Assembly: GCF_009687865.1 (NCBI RefSeq)
Contig: NZ_BLAE01000037.1
Span: 1 to 64,000 of the forward strand
Source of the DNA: Acrocarpospora macrocephala
GTDB lineage: Bacteria; Actinomycetota; Actinomycetes; Streptosporangiales; Streptosporangiaceae
Length of the DNA stretch: 64,000 bases
Direction: 5' to 3'
Shown: positions 34,888-44,132 of the stretch, piece by piece
Layout of the letters: each line of letters opens with the position of its first letter
How positions within the stretch are numbered: the stretch's first letter is position 1
Program-made: the position numbers and the translations under genes
The notes under the pieces: model-generated
Databases searched by the model: none
What the model was told of the DNA's origin: nothing
The model's input: only the letters and a program-made list of their open reading frames with translations

Positions 34888-36354
34888 TTGACGATGAGTG
34901 ACCATGACATGGACTCGGACCCGTCTCGGCAAACCCTGACAGGCAGCCCTCAAGCGGAGGACTCGCACGGCGAACAAGCTCCCGACTTCCCCATCATCAA
35001 GATCCCAGAGAAGATCGCGTACGCGTTCGGTGACATCGGTTCCAATCTGGTCTACGCCCCTGCGACGAGCTTCGTGCTCTTCTACCTGACGAACGTCGCC
35101 GGGATCGGCGCGGCGATCGCCGGCACCATTCTGCTGATCGGGCAGTTGCTCAACGGGTTCACCGACGTCACCATCGGCGTGCTCATCGACAAGACATCGA
35201 CCCGATGGGGGAAGGCACGTCCCTGGGTGCTGTGGACCGCCGTTCCCTTGACGGTGAGCTTCGTGCTGCTCTTTTCCGTGCCGGCCGGATTGGGCGAGAC
35301 CGGGAAGATCGTCTGGGTCCTGATTACGTACACGCTGGTCATGGCGGTCTTCTTCACTGCGTCGAACGTGGCGTACAGCGCGATGCTCTCGGTGATGACG
35401 CCGAGCCCCAAGACCCGGGTGACCCTGACGACCTTCAGGTTCTTCAGCGCGCTTCTGACCACCCTCATCGTGAACTCCATCACGCTCCCGATCGTCGAAG
35501 CGCTCGGCAACGACCAGTTCGCCTGGACCTCGACCACCCTGATCTATGGCATCATCGGCACGTTCACGCTGATCGTGGTCTTCACCGGGACCAAGGAACG
35601 GGTGACGCCGGCGCAAGACGTCGGCGACAGCGCGAAGCAGCCTCTGGGACTCATGCTCAAGACGCTGATGCGCAACCACTACTTCTTTCTTGCCGCGGGC
35701 CTGTTCACCGCCTTCAACCTGATGAACGGCCTGTCGTCGGCCTCTGGCGTGTACTACGTGACGGATGTGCTCGGCGACGTCTCGCTGTTCGGGATCGTCA
35801 GCATCGCCGGGATCCTCCCGGCTCTGATCGGCATGCCGTTCATGCCGGCCCTGATGGGGCGCTACACCAAGCGCACCATGTTCCTCGCCGGCATCGGGGT
35901 CATGCTGATCGGATCCGTGATCCCACTGTTCGCCCCGGAGAACTTCGCCGTCGTCCTCATCGGGCTCGTTTTCCGCGGCCTCGGAATGGTGCCGCTGACC
36001 GCCGGCCTGCTGGCCATCGTCGCCGATGTCGTGGACTACGGCGAGTGGCGCAACGGAGTCCGCACCGACGGCCTGATCTACAGTTCCGTCGTCCTGGGAC
36101 AGAAGATCGGCAGCGGATTCGGAACGGCCATCGTGGGCTGGGTGCTCGCGTTCGGCGGTTACAACGCCACTGCGGAACACCAGAGCGAAGGGGCGGTCCA
36201 GGCGATCTTAGCGTCGTTCCTCTACCTTCCGTTGCTGATGATCATCATCACCGGTGTGATCGTCTACTTCTTCAGGATCGAGCGCCACTCGCATGAGATC
36301 CAGCAGTTCCTCAGACGTCGCGTGGAGTCCCAGCCCGGCGATTCGACCACCTGA
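34888..36354 (+). CDS. GPH-family (MelB/XynP-like) sugar:cation symporter
   Basis: This 12-helix transporter of the glycoside-pentoside-hexuronide family imports oligosaccharides or glycosides with a cation. Motifs: KIPEKIAYAFGDIGSNLVYA, LLNGFTDVTIGVLID, RWGKARPWVLW, YGEWRNGVRTDGLIYS. The TTG at 34888 lies 5 nt after GGAGG; the ATG at 34894 is the alternative. An about 45-residue acidic N-terminal tail precedes helix 1. First gene of a four-gene operon. Confidence 0.9.
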   Translation: MTMSDHDMDSDPSRQTLTGSPQAEDSHGEQAPDFPIIKIPEKIAYAFGDIGSNLVYAPATSFVLFYLTNVAGIGAAIAGTILLIGQLLNGFTDVTIGVLIDKTSTRWGKARPWVLWTAVPLTVSFVLLFSVPAGLGETGKIVWVLITYTLVMAVFFTASNVAYSAMLSVMTPSPKTRVTLTTFRFFSALLTTLIVNSITLPIVEALGNDQFAWTSTTLIYGIIGTFTLIVVFTGTKERVTPAQDVGDSAKQPLGLMLKTLMRNHYFFLAAGLFTAFNLMNGLSSASGVYYVTDVLGDVSLFGIVSIAGILPALIGMPFMPALMGRYTKRTMFLAGIGVMLIGSVIPLFAPENFAVVLIGLVFRGLGMVPLTAGLLAIVADVVDYGEWRNGVRTDGLIYSSVVLGQKIGSGFGTAIVGWVLAFGGYNATAEHQSEGAVQAILASFLYLPLLMIIITGVIVYFFRIERHSHEIQQFLRRRVESQPGDSTT

Positions 36355-36415
36355 AAGCTGCTCCGAACCGATCGATTCACGTCTGGCCCCTGCTCTGGGG
36401 CGGAGGAGGACTGCT

Positions 36416-38185
36416 ATGACTCAGCCGTCGGCGGCGAACCCGACGTTCGCGTACGAGCGGGGCGTCGAGGTCCCGATGCGTGACGGGACCCGGCTCAACG
36501 CGGTGATGTACCGGCCCACGGAAGGGACGGCTTCGACGCTGCTGGTGAGAACACCGTACGGAGTGAGCTCGGCGTTCGTGGGGATGGCGGGGAACGGGGC
36601 CGGGTTCCCCAACGCCACGTCGTTCGTGGACGCCGGTTTCGCGGTTATCTGGGTGGAGGCTCGCGGGACTTTCGGCTCCGAAGGGACCTTCCGCCCCAAA
36701 GTGCACGAGTCTCAGGACGGCTACGACACCATCGAGTGGATCGTCGCTCAGCCCTGGTCGGACGGCCGCGTGGCCATGTACGGACCTTCCTACCTGGGGA
36801 TAACCCAGTGGGCGGCGGCGATCGCGGGCCATCCCTCGCTCAAGGCCATCGCGCCGATGCAGACGGCCATGGAATCGTACAAGGCCCTCTCGTACCATCC
36901 GGGCGGGGCGCTGTCCTTGAGCGCGGTCACCAGCTGGCACGCCCTCATGTACCTCAACGACGAGGTGCGCGAGATAACCCGCGGCAACGGTGACATGGAG
37001 CGTATCTCCGCCCTGATCGCCGGGCTCACGGATCAGCTTGCGCTCAATGACGGCACCCCGCTCGCGGATCATCCCCTGTTCGCCGGACGGGGGTGGCTCG
37101 ACGAGGTCCTTGAGCATCCGGACTATGACGTGTACTGGGATGCGCAGGATTTCTCTCCCGCCCTGTCCAGGGTGACGGTCCCCGTGCTCGCCGTCGCGGG
37201 ATGGTTCGACCCCTTCATCGGGCAGCAACTGCGTGATTTTGAGAACTTCCAGAAGTCCGCTGGATCCGCCGAGGCGGTGGCGGGATCGCGGCTGATCGTC
37301 GGCCCGTGGGATCACGACCCCGCCTTGTCCGGCCATTTCCGCGACCATGACTTCGGCCTGTTCGCCAGCGCCGGCGCCGCCGATCTCACCGGAGAGCACA
37401 TCCGGCATTTCCAGCGGTGGCTAGGGCCTGACACGCCCTCGTCACCGCTGCCAAGCCCGAGCAGGGTCAAGCTCTTCGTCATGGGCGTCGACGAATGGCG
37501 TGACTTCGACGACTGGCCGATCCCCGAAGCCCAGCCTGTCCCGTACTACCTCGCCTCAGGGACTGAGCCCGGGGCTCGTCACGGAAAGCTGAGTACGCTT
37601 CCGGCGGAGTCCGAGCACCGCTACGAGTACTCCTACGACCCCGCCGACCCGGTGCCGACGACCGGCGGAGCGCAGATCCCCACGCTCTGGGGCTTCAGCG
37701 GGCCGGCCGACCAGCGCCCTCTCGACTCACGGCCCGACGTCCTCTCGTTCCAGACCGCTCCTCTCGATCACGACACCGAAGTCATCGGCCACATCTCGGC
37801 GACGCTCTTCGTTCAGTCCGATGCCCTGGACACCGACTTCACCGCCAAGTTGATCGACGTCCACCCTGACGGGAAGGCTCTTGGGCTCTGCGACGGCATC
37901 CTCCGCATGCGCTATCGCACTTCACCGCGCACGCCGGAGCTGACGCAGCCCGGAGAGGTCTACGAGATCAGTATCGACATGGCGGCGACGGCCGACGTCT
38001 TCCGCGTGGGCCACCGCATTCGCGTCGACATTTCGAGCAGCAACTTCCCCCGCTTCGACCGCAACACCAACACGGGTGGTCTCATCAGCCGAGAGAGCAT
38101 CGACGATGCCGTGGTCGCGCACAATGCCGTTCTGACGGGACCGCAGCATCCGAGCCGGATCATCCTGCCGGTGCTCCGTGGCTGA
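36416..38185 (+). CDS. CocE/NonD-family (X-prolyl-dipeptidyl-type) hydrolase
   Basis: The 589-residue serine hydrolase has a catalytic alpha/beta domain: MYGPSYLG with Ser125, AGWFDP with Asp265 and GPWDHDP with His300. It is followed by a C-terminal jelly-roll (HDTEVIGHISATLFVQSDAL ... RIRVDISSSNFPRFDRNTNTGG). Family members cleave esters or X-Pro peptide bonds. In an operon with a GH2 enzyme it may remove acyl groups from an acylated glycoside (inference). GGAGGAGG precedes ATG 36416. Confidence 0.88.
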   Translation: MTQPSAANPTFAYERGVEVPMRDGTRLNAVMYRPTEGTASTLLVRTPYGVSSAFVGMAGNGAGFPNATSFVDAGFAVIWVEARGTFGSEGTFRPKVHESQDGYDTIEWIVAQPWSDGRVAMYGPSYLGITQWAAAIAGHPSLKAIAPMQTAMESYKALSYHPGGALSLSAVTSWHALMYLNDEVREITRGNGDMERISALIAGLTDQLALNDGTPLADHPLFAGRGWLDEVLEHPDYDVYWDAQDFSPALSRVTVPVLAVAGWFDPFIGQQLRDFENFQKSAGSAEAVAGSRLIVGPWDHDPALSGHFRDHDFGLFASAGAADLTGEHIRHFQRWLGPDTPSSPLPSPSRVKLFVMGVDEWRDFDDWPIPEAQPVPYYLASGTEPGARHGKLSTLPAESEHRYEYSYDPADPVPTTGGAQIPTLWGFSGPADQRPLDSRPDVLSFQTAPLDHDTEVIGHISATLFVQSDALDTDFTAKLIDVHPDGKALGLCDGILRMRYRTSPRTPELTQPGEVYEISIDMAATADVFRVGHRIRVDISSSNFPRFDRNTNTGGLISRESIDDAVVAHNAVLTGPQHPSRIILPVLRG

Positions 38186-39242
38186 CGCAGACTCCAAGGC
38201 GAGCAACCCCGTGGACGAGGCGAATCCAGCCGTCGCGTGGGGCTTCGTCGGCACCGGGGAGGTGTCCCGCTACCTCGCCCCAGACTTCGCGGCGCTGCCG
38301 ACGACGCGCCGGCGGGCTGTCGCTTCGCGATCGATCGACCGCGCCCGTGCGTTCGCGGACGAGTTCGGCTTCGAACGTGCCTATGGCACCGTGGACGAAC
38401 TCCTGGCCGATGGCACGGTTGACGCGGTCTACGTCGCGACCCCGCACGCCACCCACCGCGACATAGCGCTTCGCGCCTTGGAGGCGGGAAAGAACGTCCT
38501 TGTCGAAAAACCCCTCGGTGTGAATGAGGCCGAGGCCCGCGACATCGCGAGCGCGGCCCGGGCGGCAGGGCGTTTCGCGATGGAAGCGATGTGGATGAAG
38601 TTCACCCCCGTCTACCGCCGCCTGCTAGATGAGATCCGCGACGGGACCATCGGCACGCTGCGCAGCGTACGCGCTTCCTTCGGCTTTCCCTTTCCCCCTG
38701 GCAGCGGGAGCCGTTGGTCCGCGGAGCTCCGCGGCAGCGCTCTGCTGGACCAAGGGATCTATCCGGTTACCTTGGCATACGAGCTTCTCGGCCCACCGGA
38801 CAGGATCGTCGCGGGCGGGACAGTGCGCCCGGACGGGATCGACCTCAGCGAGCACGTCACCTTCACATACGACGACGGTCGCTACGCGCAACTGGCGGCC
38901 TCCATGGTGGAGTTCATCGAGCCCACTGCTTCGCTCCATGGCACCGAAGGGTGGATCCACGTGCCCTGGCCGTTCTGGGGAGCTTCCCGCTTCGAGGTGA
39001 GACGGATGACAGCGCCGGAGACCTTGCTGTCCCCGCACACCGTGGACATGGGGCAAGAGGGACATGGATTCGTCCCCATGATCCGCGCGGTGAACGCGTC
39101 CATCTTGCGAGGTGATCTGGAGCAGGAGACGCATCCCATGTCGGCCGCGATCGCCGTCTTCGGGGTCCTCGACCGGATCCGCTCGCTGCTCGACCAGCCA
39201 CCCCTTGCACAGACCACCTATCCCTCGGAGAAACACCTATGA
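38178..39242 (+). CDS. Gfo/Idh/MocA-family oxidoreductase
   Basis: The 354-residue NAD(P)-dependent sugar oxidoreductase has an N-terminal Rossmann fold with WGFVGTGEVSRYLAPDF and the catalytic-Lys motif EAGKNVLVEKPLGVNEAEA. The C-terminal beta-sheet domain contains MEAMWMKFTPVYRRLLDEI. The GTG start overlaps the preceding stop by 8 nt. Members oxidise sugar hydroxyls, including the C3 oxidation used for glycoside cleavage through 3-keto intermediates. Its stop overlaps the next start. Confidence 0.9.
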   Translation: MADADSKASNPVDEANPAVAWGFVGTGEVSRYLAPDFAALPTTRRRAVASRSIDRARAFADEFGFERAYGTVDELLADGTVDAVYVATPHATHRDIALRALEAGKNVLVEKPLGVNEAEARDIASAARAAGRFAMEAMWMKFTPVYRRLLDEIRDGTIGTLRSVRASFGFPFPPGSGSRWSAELRGSALLDQGIYPVTLAYELLGPPDRIVAGGTVRPDGIDLSEHVTFTYDDGRYAQLAASMVEFIEPTASLHGTEGWIHVPWPFWGASRFEVRRMTAPETLLSPHTVDMGQEGHGFVPMIRAVNASILRGDLEQETHPMSAAIAVFGVLDRIRSLLDQPPLAQTTYPSEKHL

Positions 39243-41695
39243 GCCGTAGCCCCTTCAACTGCGGATGGCAGTTCCGCGAGAAGTTCAATGCGTTCGCCGA
39301 ACTGGGCCGGGTCACCATTCCCTATCAGGACGTGGCCCTCCCCCACGACGCCATGATCGGCCGCGGTCGCGACCCGCAGCTCCACCTCGGCGCCGGCACC
39401 GCCTACTTCCCCGGCGGCGCGTACGAGTACCGCAAGACGTTCGATGTGCCGGAGGGCGTCGCGGGCAAGCGCGTCGTCTTCGAGTTCGAGGGCATCTACC
39501 GCGACGCCATGATCCACGTCAACGGCGACTATGCGGGCCAGCGCCCGTACGGCTACTCGCGCTTCCTGATCGACGCGACAGATTTCGTCAAGCCTGGTCG
39601 CGAGAACGAGATCCACGTGGACGCCCGCAACCATGGCGACGGCCGCTGGTACACCGGCGCGGGCATCTACCGGGACGTCTGGATGCACGTGCTGGAGCCG
39701 GTTCACTTCGGGATCGACGGGATCCGGATCCGGACGCCCGACATCGAGTCGGCGCGGGCGATAGCGGAGGTTGAGATCACCGTCGTGAACGACTCGGCGG
39801 CGCTGCGCACCGTCGACGTCCGTTCCGAGATCGCGGACCCAGCCGGCCAGGTCGTGGCCTCGGGGTCCGCTCGCGTCACGGTGCTCGCCGGGGAGTCTGC
39901 GGTCACCCGTCACCGGCTGTACGTCCCTTCGCCGGCGTTGTGGAACGTCGACACCCCTCAGCTCTACACCTGCCGCACCGAGCTGCGGGATCAGGACGAG
40001 CAGCAGCTCGAGACCCGCACCACCACCTTCGGCATCAGGCGTCTCCAGCTCGACCCGAAGGCCGGGCTCCGCATCAATGGCGAGACGGTCAAGCTGCGCG
40101 GGGCCTGCGTCCACCACGACAACGGGATCTTGGGTGCGGCCACCGTCTCCGCGGCGGAGGAGCGCCGCGTCCGCATCCTCAAGAAGGCCGGCTTCAACGC
40201 CATCAGGTCGGCGCACCAGCCGATCAGTCCCGCCATGCTGGACGCGTGCGACCGCCTCGGCGTGCTGGTGCTGGACGAGGCGTTCGACGTGTGGACCCAG
40301 GACAAGACCAACTTCGGCTACGCCTTCGACTTCCCCGAGTGGTGGGAGCGGGATCTCGAGGCCATGGTGGCCAAAGACTTCAACCATCCCAGCGTGATCA
40401 TGTATTCGATCGGCAACGAGATTCCCGAGACCGGCACTCCGATCGGCGGCGTGTGGGGACGAAAGCTCGCCGAGAAGGTCCGATCGCTCGACGACACGCG
40501 CTACGTGACCAACGCGGTCAACGGGATGCTCGCCGTCATGCCCGATGTCATGGCGATGATGCAGCAGCACTCGGACGCGCCGCAGGCGGAGTCAGACTCG
40601 ACGGACGCTCCTGGAATCAACACTCTGATGGCCGACGTGGGCGACTTCATGAACATGATCGGTTCGTCGGAACCCGTGACGCAGAAGACGGCGGAGTCGT
40701 TCGGTGTGCTGGACATCGCGGGCATGAACTACCTCGAGAGCCGTTACGAAACCGACCGCGACCTCTTCCCGAACCGGATCATCCTAGGCACCGAGACGTT
40801 CCCCACGCGGATCGACCGCAACTGGCAGCTCGTCCTGCGCAACGACCACGTGATCGGCGACTTCACCTGGACCGGCTGGGACTACCTCGGCGAAGTGGGC
40901 ATCGGGCGCGCCCGCTACCCGGACGGCGAACAGCCGGGCGCGGCCTTCAGCGGCGACTACCCCTGGCTCACAGCGTGGTGTGGCGACATCGACATCACCG
41001 GGCACCGCCGCCCCGTCTCCTACTATCGTCAGATCGTCTTCGGCCTCCGGAGCGAGCCGTACATCTCCGTCCAGCGGCCGGAGCACCACGGCCAGACCGT
41101 GGAGCTCGGACCGTGGACGTGGAGCGACAGCGTCTCCAGCTGGAGCTGGGACGGATTCGAAGGCAAGCCGATCACCGTGGAGGTGTACAGCGACGCCGAC
41201 GAAGTCGAGCTGTTCGTCAACGGACGTTCGGCCGGCCGTCAGCTGGCGGGCCCTGACCACCGCTTCCGCTGCGAGTTCGACACGATCTACGAACCCGGCA
41301 CGGTGGAGGCGGTCGCCTACCGCGACGGACGCGACTCGGGCCGGTTCAGCCTGACCTCGGCCGCCGGTCCGGTCAGGCTCAGCGCCATCGCGGATCGCCC
41401 TGCCGTGCGGGCAGACCTCTCCGACGCCGCCTTCGTCGACATCGTGCTCGTCGACGGTGCGGGCAATTCGTTCGCTGCGGACCGGGATGTGACGGTCGAG
41501 GTCGATGGGCCCGGCATCCTCATGGGCCTGGGCAGCGCAAACCCGGCGACCGAGGAGGGATTCGGCGCGAGTACCCACCGGACGTTCGACGGCCGGGCAC
41601 TCGCGATCGTCCGCCCGACCGGGCCAGGGGGCGTCCGCGTCACGGTGACGTCCAAGGGATGCGAACCGGTCGAACTGCTCATCGAGGTTAACTGA
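39239..41695 (+). CDS. Glycoside hydrolase family 2 protein
   Basis: This 818-residue cytoplasmic enzyme lacks a signal peptide. Domains in order: sugar-binding jelly roll (YRKTFDVPEGVAGKRVVFEF), immunoglobulin-like domain, TIM barrel with the acid/base Glu394 in YSIGNEIPE and the probable nucleophile Glu519 in ILGTETFP. DUF4982/BIG-like C-terminal domains follow (VEVYSDADEVELFVNGRSAG). The group covers beta-galactosidases, glucuronidases and related exo-enzymes; specificity cannot be told. It overlaps the upstream gene by 4 nt and ends the operon. Confidence 0.92.
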   Translation: MSRSPFNCGWQFREKFNAFAELGRVTIPYQDVALPHDAMIGRGRDPQLHLGAGTAYFPGGAYEYRKTFDVPEGVAGKRVVFEFEGIYRDAMIHVNGDYAGQRPYGYSRFLIDATDFVKPGRENEIHVDARNHGDGRWYTGAGIYRDVWMHVLEPVHFGIDGIRIRTPDIESARAIAEVEITVVNDSAALRTVDVRSEIADPAGQVVASGSARVTVLAGESAVTRHRLYVPSPALWNVDTPQLYTCRTELRDQDEQQLETRTTTFGIRRLQLDPKAGLRINGETVKLRGACVHHDNGILGAATVSAAEERRVRILKKAGFNAIRSAHQPISPAMLDACDRLGVLVLDEAFDVWTQDKTNFGYAFDFPEWWERDLEAMVAKDFNHPSVIMYSIGNEIPETGTPIGGVWGRKLAEKVRSLDDTRYVTNAVNGMLAVMPDVMAMMQQHSDAPQAESDSTDAPGINTLMADVGDFMNMIGSSEPVTQKTAESFGVLDIAGMNYLESRYETDRDLFPNRIILGTETFPTRIDRNWQLVLRNDHVIGDFTWTGWDYLGEVGIGRARYPDGEQPGAAFSGDYPWLTAWCGDIDITGHRRPVSYYRQIVFGLRSEPYISVQRPEHHGQTVELGPWTWSDSVSSWSWDGFEGKPITVEVYSDADEVELFVNGRSAGRQLAGPDHRFRCEFDTIYEPGTVEAVAYRDGRDSGRFSLTSAAGPVRLSAIADRPAVRADLSDAAFVDIVLVDGAGNSFAADRDVTVEVDGPGILMGLGSANPATEEGFGASTHRTFDGRALAIVRPTGPGGVRVTVTSKGCEPVELLIEVN

Positions 41696-41708
41696 GCGAA
41701 TCGCGCGG

Positions 41709-41740
41709 TCCGGCGGCGCCTCTCACAAGGTGTCGCCGGA
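41709..41740. terminator. Hairpin between the GH2 gene and the convergent SDR gene
   Basis: Arms 41709-41721 and 41728-41740 pair at 11 of 13 positions (the others are G-U) around the loop CTCACA. It probably terminates both converging transcripts. Confidence 0.6.
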
Positions 41741-41749
41741 CGCCAACCT

Positions 41750-42271
41750 TCAAGACGTGTTCGATCGCGCGAACGCGGCGAACGGATTCGGGGAGTCGGA
41801 GAAGTAGTGCACCTCTCCATCGATCCCAAGTGATTTGGTGAGCTCGATGACGGCGGCCTTGGAGGCGGAGTACGGCGCCATGTTCGGGTTGCCGTCTTTT
41901 CCCGCCATGCTGGCCAGGTTGACGATGCGGCCCCAGCCGTGCTCACGCATGCCGGGCACGAAGGCCCGGCAAGTGTGGAAGGTGCCGTTGACGTTGACGT
42001 CGAAGGTGCGCTGCCAGCTGTCGAGCGGGATCTCCCAGAGCGGAACGTTCGGGCCGACGATCCCGGCGGAGTTGACCAGGATGTCCACCGGACCCACCTG
42101 TTCGGCGGCGGCCTGCACGGCCGCGGCGTCGGTGACGTCCACGACCAGGTCGGCGCCGTCGGCGACGTCGAGGGTGATCACCTTGACGCCATCGGCTTCC
42201 AGGCGGATGGCGGCGGCCTTGCCCAGGCCGCTGGCGCCGCCGGTGATGAGGGCGGTGCGGGAGGAGGTCAT
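41750..42271 (-). pseudogene. SDR sugar-acid dehydrogenase, C-terminally truncated
   Basis: The N-terminal about 150 residues are a good SDR: TALITGGASGLGKAAAIRLE, NSAGIVG, the catalytic Ser in LASMAGKDGNPN and the Tyr-x3-Lys in YSASKAAVIELTKSLG. Immediately after, where about 80 more residues should follow, the frame switches to the unrelated DGEVHYFSDSPNPFAAFAR and stops. The substrate-binding lid and dimer interface are therefore lost. It follows the dehydratase by 11 nt and would have oxidised the 2-keto-3-deoxy acid at C4. Confidence 0.7.
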
Positions 42272-42282
42272 GGCAGGTCCAT

Positions 42283-43992
42283 TCAGTGGGATTCGCGCGG
42301 TACGTGGTCGCCGCTGGAGCCGATGAGAAAGTCGAGGTCGGCGCCGGTGTTGGCCTGCTGCACGGTCTGGACGTAGAGGCGCTGCCAGCCTCGGGCCGGG
42401 CGGGCGAACGCCTGGGTCAGCTCCGGGGACGGCCGACGGGCGGCGAGTGCCTCGGCCGGAATGTCGATGTCGAGGCGGCGGTTGGGGACGTCGAGGATGA
42501 CTGTGTCGCCGGTGCGGACGAGGGCGAGGGGGCCTCCGGCGGCGGCTTCGGGGGCGACGTGCAGGACGACGGTGCCGTACGCGGTGCCGCTCATGCGGCC
42601 GTCACAGATGCGGACCATGTCGCGTACCCCTTGGGCGAGGAGCTTGGAGGGCAGGGGCATGTTGGAGACCTCGGGCATACCGGGATAGCCCTTGGGGCCG
42701 CAGCCGCGCAGGATCAGGACCGAGTCAGGAGTGACGTCGAGATCGTCGAGGCGGGCGTGTAGGTCCTCGACAGAGTCGAAGACGACGGCAGGGCCGCGAT
42801 GCTTGAGCAGGTGGGGTGAGGCGGCGGCGGGTTTGATGACGGCGCCGTCGGGGGCGAGGTTGCCGTACAGCACGGCGATCCCGGCATCCTCCCGCAGAGG
42901 CTCGTCCCGGGGACGGATGACCTCCCGGTCGTGGACCTTCGCGTCGTGGAGGTGGTCGACGAGCGGGCGGCCGGTGACGGTGATCGCTTCGGGGTCGAGC
43001 AGGTCGCGGACCTCGCGGAGGACGGCGTGCAGGCCTCCGGCCCGGTAGAGGTCGTCCATCAGAAAGCGGCCGGCGGGCTGCAGGTCCACCAGGAGCGGGA
43101 CGCCGGAGCCGGTGCGGTCGAAGTCGTCCTGGGTCAGCTCGATGCCGAGGCGGCCGGTGAGGGCGAGCAGGTGCAGGACGGCGTTGGTGGAGCCGCCGAG
43201 CGCGGCCAGGGCGACGATGGCGTTCAAGAAGGAGCCGCGGGTCAGGACGGTGCTGGGGCGGCGTTCGGCGGCGAACATCTCGACGATGAGCCTGCCGGTC
43301 TCGTGGGCGCCTGCCAGCAGGCGGCTGTCGGGGGCGGGCGTGCCGGCCAGGCCCGGCAGGGTCATGCCGAGCACCTCGGCCAGCAGGCCCATGGTGGAGG
43401 CGGTGCCCATCGTGTTGCAGTGGCCCTTGCCGCGGATCATGGACGATTCCGAGCGCAGGAACTCCGCTCCGCTGAGCGTGCCGGCGCGGACTTCCTCGCT
43501 GAGCTTCCACACGTCGGTGCCACAGCCGAGTGCGGCGCCGCGGAAGGTCCCGGTGAGCATTGGCCCACCGGGCACGACGACCGCGGGCAGATCCACCGAG
43601 GCGGCGGCCATGAGCAGGGCGGGGATGGTCTTGTCGCAGCCGCCGAGCAGCACCACGCCGTCGATCGGGTTGGCGCGCAGCATCTCCTCGATGGCCATCG
43701 CGGCCATGTTCCGCCAGAGCATCGCGGTGGGCCGGACCTGGGTCTCGCCAAGTGAGACGACCGGCAGGTTCAGCGGCACGCCGCCCGCCTCCCACACCCC
43801 GCGCTTGACGTGCTCGGCGACCTCGTCCAGATGCATGTTGCAGGGGGTGAGGTCGGACGCGGTGTTGGCGATCGCGATGTGCGGACGGCCGTCGAAGGCA
43901 TCAGGCGGCAGCCCGCGCCGCATCCAGGCCCGGTGGATGTAGGCGTTGCGGTCGCTACCGGCGTACCACTGAGCGCTACGGCTCCTCACCAT
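42283..43992 (-). CDS. IlvD/Edd-family sugar-acid dehydratase
   Basis: This 569-residue Fe-S dehydratase converts a sugar acid to its 2-keto-3-deoxy form. Cluster and active-site blocks are DLTPCNMHLDE, LLGGCDKTIPALLMAA, GKGHCNTMGTASTMG and the C-terminal RICDGRMSGTAYGTVVLH. The sequence resembles arabonate/xylonate-type members more than IlvD proper. It is divergent from the IclR gene. A TTCC-N7-GGAA site lies 14 bp before its start codon. Confidence 0.88.
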   Translation of the reverse strand: MVRSRSAQWYAGSDRNAYIHRAWMRRGLPPDAFDGRPHIAIANTASDLTPCNMHLDEVAEHVKRGVWEAGGVPLNLPVVSLGETQVRPTAMLWRNMAAMAIEEMLRANPIDGVVLLGGCDKTIPALLMAAASVDLPAVVVPGGPMLTGTFRGAALGCGTDVWKLSEEVRAGTLSGAEFLRSESSMIRGKGHCNTMGTASTMGLLAEVLGMTLPGLAGTPAPDSRLLAGAHETGRLIVEMFAAERRPSTVLTRGSFLNAIVALAALGGSTNAVLHLLALTGRLGIELTQDDFDRTGSGVPLLVDLQPAGRFLMDDLYRAGGLHAVLREVRDLLDPEAITVTGRPLVDHLHDAKVHDREVIRPRDEPLREDAGIAVLYGNLAPDGAVIKPAAASPHLLKHRGPAVVFDSVEDLHARLDDLDVTPDSVLILRGCGPKGYPGMPEVSNMPLPSKLLAQGVRDMVRICDGRMSGTAYGTVVLHVAPEAAAGGPLALVRTGDTVILDVPNRRLDIDIPAEALAARRPSPELTQAFARPARGWQRLYVQTVQQANTGADLDFLIGSSGDHVPRESH

Positions 43993-44006
43993 GAGACCAC
44001 CACCTT

Positions 44007-44021
44007 TTCCAATAGTTGGAA
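44007..44021. promoter_or_regulatory. IclR-type operator 1 (dehydratase side)
   Basis: TTCCAATAGTTGGAA, a TTCC-N7-GGAA palindrome whose inner bases are also symmetric, sits just upstream of the dehydratase start. Confidence 0.6.
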
Positions 44022-44096
44022 CTTAGCTACAATTAATGGAACTTAAGGGGAGAATAGCCCATACTTCACTTCGCAGGGACCCCCATTCCGACGAAC

Positions 44097-44111
44097 TTCC
44101 GTTTTTTGGAA
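44097..44111. promoter_or_regulatory. IclR-type operator 2 (IclR side)
   Basis: TTCCGTTTTTTGGAA has the same TTCC-N7-GGAA layout as operator 1, 90 bp away, and stands 21 bp before the IclR start. Extra GGAAC half-sites lie between the two. Confidence 0.55.
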
Positions 44112-44132
44112 CGGTGGTCTAACGTTCGGAAT

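Noticed and set aside
34597-36180. Long minus-strand frame opposite the GPH transporter
   Set aside because: Charged, His/Asp/Glu-rich translation with no motif, mirroring a membrane protein. A shadow frame.
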